NCBI GenBank assembly: GCA_016789745.1
Contig: JAEUQF010000167.1
Span: 1 to 52,059, forward strand
Length of the DNA: 52,059 bases
DNA from: Bryobacterales bacterium
GTDB lineage: Bacteria > Acidobacteriota > Terriglobia > Bryobacterales > Bryobacteraceae
Reading direction: 5' to 3'
The notes under the pieces are model-generated. The model was given only the letters and a program-made list of their open reading frames with translations, was not told where the DNA came from and did not search any database. The first letter of the stretch is position 1. The number at the start of each line of letters is the position of its first letter. Positions 45,801-52,059 of this stretch are shown here, piece after piece. The translations under genes were made by a program, and so were the position numbers.

Positions 45801-46378
45801 TCAGACATCCTCGAAGTAGTCGTAATCCAGCTTCTTCAATTTATACGTCTGGCTCACCGCGACACCAACGTCATAGTCGATCATCAGGTCAGCAAGCTGC
45901 TCACCGTCGATCAGGACAATGCGCTTCTCAATGTTCCTCACATATCGCCGGGCCTCCTCGGAGAACCACGACGTCGTGATCAGCACTCCCTTTCTTGCTC
46001 GAAATCCCTCCAGGCTGCCGGCAAATGCCTGCACCACGGGGCGACCGACGACATCCTTCCAGCGCTTAGCTTGGACCGCGACGAAGTCCAGGCCCAACTT
46101 GTCCTCTTTGATAATCCCGTCAATCGCCTGCTCATCGGCCAGCGCCCTTGTGGAAGGCGACGAGTTCTGGATACTGATACAGGTGCTTCACCGTCAGTTG
46201 GGTTGCTGCAACGCCAATACTCACGGCCTCGACGCTTGATTCGAAAAACGCCTTTCTTGGGGCGGTCAAGAGCCAGCGCCTTGCTGAGATACCACGTTGC
46301 CCACGCCACGCGGCTTGCGAATACCGTCTGCTTTCCACTCGGCAGTTTCTCGGCGAGTTGCTCCGCGGTGCGTTTCAT
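45801..46378 (-). pseudogene. mrr: Broken Mrr-type restriction endonuclease gene
   Basis: Three frames each carry a piece of one Mrr protein: KQTVFASRVAWATWYLSKAL to FRIKRRGREYW (start ATG 46378), then LTVKHLYQYPELVAFHKG in a second frame, then DEQAIDGIIKEDKLGLD with VQAKRWKDVVGRPVVQAFAG and VLIDGEQLADLMIDYDVGV in a third, ending at TGA 45801. The pieces follow the normal order, but the segment between the second and third (start of the nuclease domain, about 60-90 residues in intact Mrr) is missing. So the gene has frameshifts and a deletion. It lies 22 bp past the tRNA-Leu, a usual site for acquired DNA. Confidence 0.85.
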
Positions 46379-46626
46379 ATGTTGAGCGAGACGCTCGCGA
46401 TTTCGCTAACGGCGTGCTCCCTTTCGTCGACGCACACCTGCAGAACAGGCAGGTAAAACTCTGGAAGTCCGGAAGAGCCATTGCTCTTTCGATTCGCCTC
46501 ACGGTAACACGATCGGAGTCCGTTCTCCCCATCCCCCACATTCCAAAACACTTCGAGATCCAGCCTCCCAGCCCCGCCCCGCGTTCTCCAAACCCGTCCT
46601 GTACAACAGTCTCAGGAGAACGCATC

Positions 46627-46851
46627 ATGCCGACCCCCACTCTTCCCACCCCCCGCCGCTCCGGGCATGCCTCGCCCGCCAAAGCAGCCCCCCGTGGACG
46701 CCGCCTCCACGTTACCCCTTCTGGCCTCGAAGTCTGCCTCGACCGCGACACACGGCCACCCAAGTTCCCCCGCCGCGGCAACCCCAGGTCCCGCCTCGGC
46801 TTGCCCCCGGCAAGCCCAACCCTACCGTCAGGGCTGCCCACTTCGCGGTAG
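46627..46851 (+). CDS. Small basic Pro-rich ORF, doubtful
   Basis: 74 codons. ATG 46627 is preceded by a good AGGAGAA (46614-46620). The product is rich in Pro, Arg, Ser and Thr with no recognisable domain, and its end overlaps the next gene by 24 bp, so it may not be real. The 248 bp before it (46379-46626) contain GCGAG-ACG-CTCGC and ACCTGC/GCAGGT inverted arms but no recognised feature. Confidence 0.3.
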   Translation: MPTPTLPTPRRSGHASPAKAAPRGRRLHVTPSGLEVCLDRDTRPPKFPRRGNPRSRLGLPPASPTLPSGLPTSR

Positions 46852-47415
46852 CGGCAGGCGCGCCAGCGGTAACCCCGTCAGCGCGCCTAGAATCAGCCCG
46901 CCGCCCAGCACCAGCCCTAAATACACCCCCGCACCGGCCAACCCGTGCCACGCCAGCGCGCGCGGCAGCCGGTCCGCAACCGCCGCCGTCGATGCCGCCA
47001 AGCCCCATCCCAGCACGCTCGCCGGCACCCACAGCCACGCATTCGCTACCACCGGACGCAGCAGCCGCGCCTGCAACCCACCGGCCCCCAAACCGCCCAA
47101 CACTACGCACAGATAGAGGGAATACGGCAGCGCCAACCCCACGCCCCGAACAACATCAAACACGAGAAACGGCGCCGCCAACCCTACCACCGTCGCCGCT
47201 AGCCACGCCCGGGGCTCCGATAAGGTCCCCCGCATCGCCTTCGATTGCAGCAGGCCTACCCCGGTCCCCATCGCCAACCCTAACAACGTCTGCGACCCGC
47301 CCACTCCCACCGTATCCGCCACCAACGACGCCCCAACCGTCAACAGCAGCCCCAAACCCCACCCCAGGCACGTTGCACGCAGCCACTCCCGGAACCGGCT
47401 CCGGCACTTCTTCAT
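46828..47415 (-). CDS. Small membrane protein of unknown function
   Basis: 195 residues from ATG 47415, which overlaps the methyltransferase-like gene's stop as ATGA. Five or six hydrophobic helices (WGLGLLLTVGASLVADTV, ATVVGLAAPFLVFDVV, YSLYLCVVLGGLGAGGL and others) follow a basic N-terminus. Gly-rich and evenly spaced, it may have arisen by repeats of a two-helix unit. I do not recognise the family. It is the second gene of a two-gene operon. Confidence 0.65.
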   Translation of the reverse strand: MKKCRSRFREWLRATCLGWGLGLLLTVGASLVADTVGVGGSQTLLGLAMGTGVGLLQSKAMRGTLSEPRAWLAATVVGLAAPFLVFDVVRGVGLALPYSLYLCVVLGGLGAGGLQARLLRPVVANAWLWVPASVLGWGLAASTAAVADRLPRALAWHGLAGAGVYLGLVLGGGLILGALTGLPLARLPLPRSGQP

Positions 47416-47966
47416 AGGAATTCCCCATCTTGCCACGCCACCCTCCGCGGCAGCCACCGCGGCACCGCTCCCCGATACCGCTCATACGCCGCCCCGTACC
47501 GCGCCCGCAGCTTTGGCTCTTCATACCCCAACACGAACATCTGAAACAGCACCCACACCGCGCACCCATACCCCAACAGCCGCACATCGCCCAACAGCAA
47601 ACCCTGGCCCGCAATCGCCCCCACCACGCCGCAATACATCGGGTTCCGCACATACCGGTACAGCCCCGTCACCACCAGCCGCTCGGTCGGATACACCGGC
47701 GCCGGAGTCCCTATCCCCTCCCGCGCAAACCTCACAAACGAGTCCAGCAACCCAACGCTCCCCAGCACCACCAACCCTACCCCAAACACCCGGGCGACCC
47801 ACAAAGCTGTTGGAAAGTCCCACAAACTACCACCCGAAGCCACTTCGAACCCCCGCATCTCCCAACCGCTGATCAGATACGGCACCACCCCCGCCACCAT
47901 CCCAGGAGCCAATACCAGAAACAGGGCCGATCCCACCGTCGCTTGCCTTTTCCCCTTGACCGCCAT
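47412..47966 (-). CDS. ICMT/PEMT-type membrane methyltransferase-like protein
   Basis: 184 residues from ATG 47966; the frame is open further upstream but that part overlaps the divergent gene and is unlikely. Four hydrophobic segments surround VVTGLYRYVRNPMYCGVV and the closing YEEPKLRARYGAAYERYRGAVPRWLP. These are the RNPMY and E..L...YG..Y..Y motifs of isoprenylcysteine carboxyl methyltransferase relatives, which bind S-adenosylmethionine at the membrane. Substrate unknown. Its start is 31 bp from the divergent TPR protein. Confidence 0.8.
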   Translation of the reverse strand: MAVKGKRQATVGSALFLVLAPGMVAGVVPYLISGWEMRGFEVASGGSLWDFPTALWVARVFGVGLVVLGSVGLLDSFVRFAREGIGTPAPVYPTERLVVTGLYRYVRNPMYCGVVGAIAGQGLLLGDVRLLGYGCAVWVLFQMFVLGYEEPKLRARYGAAYERYRGAVPRWLPRRVAWQDGEFL

Positions 47967-47997
47967 CCCAATCCCCCCTACTCTATCGATAGCCGTT

Positions 47998-48585
47998 ATG
48001 CGACGAACACCCGCCCTCCTCGTCCTTGCTGCCCTCGCACTCTTCCCCTCCGCCGCCTTCTGCCAGGAGGACCGCATCCGCGCCACCCTTGCCACCCGGC
48101 CTGTCCCCACCGAACTGCTCCCCACCCTCACCGCCGACGCCCAAGCGCTCCTCGCCTCCAGCACCCGCACGCCCGTCACCGAAGCCCTCGCCTACAAAGC
48201 GCTCGGCTTTGTCGCCATGAACGAAAAGCAGCACGCCGTCGCTGACAAACACTTCACCCGGTCGCTCGAACTCAACCCGCAGGACGGCGAAACCTCCGCC
48301 ATGCTCGCCTCCGCCACCCTCAACCAAAAAGCGACCCCCAACTGGCGCAGCATCGCTCTGTTCCACTACGCCCGCGCCGCCTCCTATACCGGACCTGGCG
48401 CGCTACCCGAATCCGCCCGCGCCGGCATTCTGGACTTCGCCCACAAAGCCTTCACGCTGTCCTTCAGCAAAGACGAAAAGGCCTTCCAGGCCCTGCTTGC
48501 CGCTACCGCCACCCAGGCCCTTCCGCCGGCCAACTTCACCATCAACGCATCAGCCGCAGCGCCAGCAGCACCCAAGCCCCAATAA
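47998..48585 (+). CDS. Exported TPR-like protein
   Basis: 195 residues from ATG 47998. A signal peptide ends at SAAFCQE. The mature chain is helical, with a TPR-like pair in ALAYKALGFVAMNEKQHAVADKHFTRSLELNP and an Ala-rich tail. It may be a periplasmic scaffold. Codons end in C unusually often. Its last 44 bp overlap the convergent DUF423 gene. Confidence 0.65.
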   Translation: MRRTPALLVLAALALFPSAAFCQEDRIRATLATRPVPTELLPTLTADAQALLASSTRTPVTEALAYKALGFVAMNEKQHAVADKHFTRSLELNPQDGETSAMLASATLNQKATPNWRSIALFHYARAASYTGPGALPESARAGILDFAHKAFTLSFSKDEKAFQALLAATATQALPPANFTINASAAAPAAPKPQ

Positions 48586-48892
48586 ACGCCACTCCGCCGA
48601 ACGGCGTCACCGCCCCCAACACCGTCACCCCGCTCAACGCCAACACATACAGGCTGCCCGAGAACAGCACAATCCCCGCTACCAGCAGCCAGCACACTAC
48701 CGTCGTGTCCACCTGCGGAATCGTGCGCGACACAATCAGCAGCCCAACCGCGTGCACGAAGTGGTAGAAGACCGCCTTCTCCCAGATCCCCATCCCGTAG
48801 GCGTCCAGCCTCCCCTTCAACGCATGCGCGCCAAAGGCCCCCATCGCCACCGCCAACGCCAACAACGCCGATGCCACCACGCTGAAATTCAT
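48542..48892 (-). CDS. DUF423 (YwdK-type) membrane protein
   Basis: 116 residues with four hydrophobic segments. The N-terminus with MGAFGAHALKGRLDAYGMGIWEKAVFYHFVHAVGLL is the signature of the DUF423 family, followed by LFSGSLYVLALSGV and TPFGGVAFIGAW. Length is typical (about 120). Function is unknown. It follows the Tat-protein gene by 12 bp. Confidence 0.9.
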   Translation of the reverse strand: MNFSVVASALLALAVAMGAFGAHALKGRLDAYGMGIWEKAVFYHFVHAVGLLIVSRTIPQVDTTVVCWLLVAGIVLFSGSLYVLALSGVTVLGAVTPFGGVAFIGAWVLLALRLMR

Positions 48893-48904
48893 CGCGAGTT
48901 CCCC

Positions 48905-50146
48905 CTACATGTCCAGCCGCTTGCCGTCCGCGCCCCACCCCTTCTCACAGAAGTGCGACGCATTCGCCGTCTGGTAGCGCACCTTAGCCAACTCCGGCGT
49001 CTCCAGCTTCTTATACCCCTGAAACCGCGACTCCAGCCCAAAGTCCAGGATCCCGCTCGTCAGCATCGTCCGCTCCACCGGGTACGGCGCCTTCCCGGTA
49101 TCGAACATCTCCTCGATCTTCTTCACCAGGCACCCGAAGTGATGGTGCGGCCGCCCTTCCTGCAGGTACATCAGCGTCGAGAACGGCTTGGCCTGTCCCT
49201 CCACATCCACCGCCACCGTGAAGTCTTCCACCAGCCCGGTCATCAGGAACGCCGCGCCCTTCAACCCATCGTTGTAATCGACAACAAACACCGTTGGCTC
49301 TTTCACCAACTGCCGCGCCGAGCCAGCCTTCTTCGACTTGCTATGCGTCAACGCCTGCTCAAACAGCCGCTTCACCCACTCATTCGACTCGATAAACCGC
49401 CAGCAGTCTTCCTTCTCCAGGCACTGCACCGCCTTCACGCCCGTCTCGCCACCCTTGCGGCGCTCCACGACGCACTGCAGCGCCTCCAAGACATGGAACC
49501 CGTAGATATCCAGCCCGCTATACGAAATCGCCACCGCATGCTTCTGGCCGACCCCAAAGGGCGTGTCGATGGCCGGCACCCGGTGCGCCACCGGCACGCT
49601 CGACCCCGCCAGCATCGGAAACTTCAACTCCTTGGCGATCTCCACCATCCGCCGCGACTGCCGCCAGCTATACGACAGATGCTTATCGTTGAACACCGGC
49701 ACCGACCGTCCCGTCCGCCGGAAGACATCGGTGATCTTCAGGAACATCTCAAAGCGCGGGTACAGCTTCTGCTCCTTATCGTTCATCGGATAGTTGCCGT
49801 GCTCGCCGATCAGGATCACCCCATCCACGGCCAACTTCTCCCCGCCCAGCGTCAAAGCCTCGTCCACCGTCCGGTACAAAGGCACCTTGTACTTCTTCGC
49901 CATGGGCCGGCTCATGTCCCCTTTGGGCACCTGCTCGGTGAACATGCTCACGATCTTGTTGCGCGGATACGGCGTCTGGTCATCCTGGTTGAAGCCCTCT
50001 AAATACTTGCCGATCACCACATCGGCGTGCGACCCCAACCGGTACTCCGTGATGATCGCGGCGATCCGTTTGGGCCCACCCTGCATGGCGGCCGAAGGCA
50101 GCGCAGCGGCGGCGCTGCTCGAAGCAAGAAACTGGCGGCGGTTCAT
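48905..50146 (-). CDS. Tat-exported protein of unknown function (copy 2)
   Basis: 413 residues from ATG 50146, with AGGAA upstream; the open frame beyond it to 50596 is antisense to the next gene and not used. NRRQFLASSSAAAALPSAA is a twin-arginine signal. It resembles the product of 21007-22170 over its whole length: SHADVVIGKYLEGF, GGEKLAVDGVILIGEHGNYP, FNDKHLSYSW and AGSSVPVAHR. It is slightly longer at the C-terminus (KGWGADGKRLDM). Function is unknown. DUF423 follows at 12 bp. Confidence 0.75.
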   Translation of the reverse strand: MNRRQFLASSSAAAALPSAAMQGGPKRIAAIITEYRLGSHADVVIGKYLEGFNQDDQTPYPRNKIVSMFTEQVPKGDMSRPMAKKYKVPLYRTVDEALTLGGEKLAVDGVILIGEHGNYPMNDKEQKLYPRFEMFLKITDVFRRTGRSVPVFNDKHLSYSWRQSRRMVEIAKELKFPMLAGSSVPVAHRVPAIDTPFGVGQKHAVAISYSGLDIYGFHVLEALQCVVERRKGGETGVKAVQCLEKEDCWRFIESNEWVKRLFEQALTHSKSKKAGSARQLVKEPTVFVVDYNDGLKGAAFLMTGLVEDFTVAVDVEGQAKPFSTLMYLQEGRPHHHFGCLVKKIEEMFDTGKAPYPVERTMLTSGILDFGLESRFQGYKKLETPELAKVRYQTANASHFCEKGWGADGKRLDM

Positions 50147-50203
50147 GTTCCTACTAGCGTAACTCCCATTCCGCCCGCCCCGCCTGCTAGCCTGACAGTT
50201 TGC

Positions 50204-51535
50204 ATGTCGCCCCTTGTCCCCCTCGTCATGGTGGCCTGGGTGCCGCTGGTCCTGGCTCTGTTCGCCTTCCTGCCGGCACGCCGGGCTCTGCTCGTGGCCC
50301 TCACCGGCGGCTGGCTCTTCCTCCCCGTTGCCACGTTCCATATCGAAGGCTGGCCTGACGTCGACAAGCTCCTGCTCACCTCCCTGCCACCCCTCGCCGC
50401 CGTCTTCCTCTGGGACCGACCCCGCCTGCTCGCCTTCCGCCCCTCCTGGCTCGACCTTCCCGTCCTCTGCTTCTGCCTCACTCCGCTCGCTACCGCCCTG
50501 CTCCAACACCAGGGCTGGCACGAGGCCCTCTCGGCCGCCTTCTGGCAGACCGTCCGCTGGGCCCTCCCCTACCTTTACGGCCGCCTCTACTTCCACGACA
50601 CCGACGGCCTACGCGCGCTTGCCCACGGCATCTTCCTCGGCGGCCTTGTCTACGTCCCGCTCTGCCTCTACGAAATGGTCGCCGGCCCCGACCTCCATCG
50701 CATGCTCTATGGCTTCTTTCCCCACAACGTCCTCCAGGCCTACCGCCTCGGCGGCTGGCGACCCGCCGTCTTCCAGCACATGGGAATCATGACCGCGCTG
50801 TGGATGACAGCCGCCTCACTTGCCGGCCTCTGGGCCCACCGCGCGCGGCCCCGGATCGTCGCCGGCCTCGTGCTCACCACCATCGCCATGCGCAGCGTCA
50901 ACGCCTGGGGGCTTCTCACCTTCCTCAGCCTCCCGCTGGCGCTCCCGGCCCGCCTCCGCCGCCTCACCCTTCTGCTCACCTGCCTGCTCGCTATCGCCGT
51001 CCCCGTCACCCTCCGGATCACCGGGCTCTTCTCCGGCCAAACTCTTGTCCGCCTTCTCGAACCGCTCAGCGCCGAGAAGGCGCAGTCCATCCGCTACCGC
51101 CTGGAAAACGAGGACCGCGCTATCGCCAACGTCCGCCCGCGTGCGCTCTTTGGTCTCGGCCGCGGGGACCAGGTGTTTGTCGTCCCCCAATGGCCCCGCC
51201 GTCTTGTCCTGGACAGCCTGTGGGTCCTCGTCTACGCCCAATGGGGACTGGCCGGGCTCGCCGGGCTCTGCGGTACGCTGCTGCTGCCGGTGGTCTGCTT
51301 CCTCCGCGCCCTGCCCGCGCCCCGCTGGCACGACGCCGTCTATGAACCGGCCGCCGCCCTAGCCGTTATTGTGATCGCCGCCATGCTCGACAACCTGTTC
51401 AACGATATGGGTAGCCCCATCTACACCGCCGCCGCCGGAGGACTCGCCGCCTTCTCAATGGCTCTCCGCCGCCACCCCGATCCGCACCCCAGCGAGCCAC
51501 GGCCGCCCCTCCACATTCCCCACATTCAGCAATAG
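50204..51535 (+). CDS. O-antigen ligase-like membrane protein
   Basis: 443 residues from ATG 50204. About ten hydrophobic segments, a periplasmic loop after LYGRLYFHDTDG, and the late ENEDRAIANVRPRALFGLGRGDQVF block point to the Wzy/WaaL/O-antigen-ligase superfamily, which joins or polymerises lipid-linked glycans. The resemblance is by layout and the late loop; the key Arg/His residues were not confirmed. Strong C-ending codon use. The 3' end overlaps the convergent edge gene by 81 bp. Confidence 0.65.
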   Translation: MSPLVPLVMVAWVPLVLALFAFLPARRALLVALTGGWLFLPVATFHIEGWPDVDKLLLTSLPPLAAVFLWDRPRLLAFRPSWLDLPVLCFCLTPLATALLQHQGWHEALSAAFWQTVRWALPYLYGRLYFHDTDGLRALAHGIFLGGLVYVPLCLYEMVAGPDLHRMLYGFFPHNVLQAYRLGGWRPAVFQHMGIMTALWMTAASLAGLWAHRARPRIVAGLVLTTIAMRSVNAWGLLTFLSLPLALPARLRRLTLLLTCLLAIAVPVTLRITGLFSGQTLVRLLEPLSAEKAQSIRYRLENEDRAIANVRPRALFGLGRGDQVFVVPQWPRRLVLDSLWVLVYAQWGLAGLAGLCGTLLLPVVCFLRALPAPRWHDAVYEPAAALAVIVIAAMLDNLFNDMGSPIYTAAAGGLAAFSMALRRHPDPHPSEPRPPLHIPHIQQ

Positions 51536-52059
51536 ACGTGTCTGGTCCGGCGTACACCCCTCGCCCGTCACCCGGAACCGCACCGTGTGCTGCCGCCACT
51601 CCCCATCGGCCGGCAGCTTTGCCGCCAGCCCGCAAAACCCGAACGGCGCCTGCTTCTGGCTGAACGTCAGCTCGACCTCCGCCCCTGGCTCGCCCCGCCC
51701 TGCGGAACGTCGCTATCCCTCTCCAGCGACGCTGCCTGCCCATGACTTTCGAACACCCAGTGCCCCGCCAGAACCGGAACGTCTCTGCAAACGGAATCGG
51801 GAGCAGCCGACCGTCCCCCACCGGCCCGCCACCCTCAATCGCAATCCGCCGCTCCAGCACCCGCCCCAGGCTCCGCCGCAGGTCCAACCGCACTTCGGCC
51901 CGCGCCCGCCGCTCCGGCGACAGGTTCTCGTAAAGGGACAATCCGCCCCCGTGTGCCCATACCGGCGCGAAGTGCGCTGGCCGGAACCAGCCCTCCTCGG
52001 GTAACGCCTGCCACAAGAGCGGATCGACGGCGCGATTCCACCCTCCATAGCCGTCCACC
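51455..52059 (-). CDS. Unknown protein, right-edge fragment with apparent frameshifts
   Basis: The open frame enters from the right edge (WNRAVDPLLWQALPEEGWFRP, RAEVRLDLRRSLGRVLE, LLPIPFAET), but near 51780 the protein-like sequence moves to another frame (VPVLAGHWVFESHGQ), and near 51690 to a third (GAEVELTFSQKQAPFGF to GVAAESH, TGA at 51455-51457). Each shift is one base in the same direction. The last part looks like a beta-sandwich. Either the gene is decayed or the GC-rich sequence carries indel errors. It is not identified; the neighbouring ligase-like gene suggests cell-surface glycans. Confidence 0.5.

Noticed and set aside
46297..46626. Upstream extension of the small Pro-rich ORF
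   Set aside because: It is antisense to the mrr remnant, and a ribosome-binding site is only found ahead of ATG 46627.
47967..48179. N-terminal extension of the methyltransferase-like gene
   Set aside because: The added Arg/Ser/Ala-rich residues overlap the divergent exported protein's start and lack hydrophobic order; ATG 47966 fits the family length.
48497..50002. 501-codon open frame on the plus strand
   Set aside because: Antisense to the Tat-exported protein and DUF423; the product is an Arg/His/Gln/Pro-rich string without a fold.

Overview
The window looks like a chromosomal piece of a high-GC acidobacterium, most likely of the Bryobacter/Solibacter type (Bryobacterales). This is an inference from gene content: an Oar-type TonB receptor with a carboxypeptidase-like N-terminus, receptor-type Ser/Thr kinases with TPR tails, an ECF sigma factor of the kinase-linked type, a DNA-binding/TolB-like/TPR protein, a DUF1592-DUF1552 gene pair, and many Tat- or Sec-exported proteins of sugar and lipid metabolism. 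No rRNA, phage, intact insertion sequence or CRISPR array was seen. One tRNA gene (Leu, anticodon TAG) is present.

Layout. 1-1971: the end of an unidentified gene overlapping a metallo-beta-lactamase-fold hydrolase. 1956-2867: a secreted unknown on the minus strand. 2935-5786 (+): a cytoplasmic-looking subtilase, a small protein resembling its own prodomain, and a pyruvyltransferase-like protein. 11631-5776 (-): a tightly overlapping five-gene unit of ECF sigma factor, Ser/Thr kinase, an 85-residue unknown, a TPR/O-GlcNAc-transferase-like enzyme and a PAP2/vanadium-haloperoxidase-fold enzyme. 11925-13649: a divergent carnitine acyltransferase-family protein lacking the catalytic His. 13603-17001 (-): the TonB receptor, divergent from an LTxxQ-type periplasmic protein (17178-18209).

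29148-18216 (-) is a long run of genes joined by short overlaps: esterase, mutarotase-fold protein, enolase-superfamily enzyme, NodB-type deacetylase, acyl carrier protein, NodE-like ketosynthase, a broken acyltransferase, a Tat-exported unknown, an FAD oxidoreductase and a glycerophosphodiesterase. It mixes sugar catabolism with a possible lipid or glycolipid modification module. 29184-33549 (+) is a MacB/LolD-type ABC exporter with permease and membrane-fusion protein, ending at a strong stem-loop. 33678-36218 (-) is a secreted subtilase with an altered oxyanion hole. 36457-38265 (+) is a DNA-binding/TPR protein. 38602-39981 (-) is a collagen-like secreted protein.

45637-40166 (-) holds an amidohydrolase, a Fpg-type DNA glycosylase and the DUF1592/DUF1552 pair. 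After the tRNA-Leu comes a broken Mrr restriction endonuclease, then small membrane proteins, DUF423, a second copy of the Tat-exported unknown, an O-antigen-ligase-like membrane protein and a right-edge gene that looks frameshifted.

Best candidates for something new are the sigma/kinase/85-aa protein/OGT/haloperoxidase operon facing a protease-inhibitor pair, and the NodB-ACP-NodE-like block.
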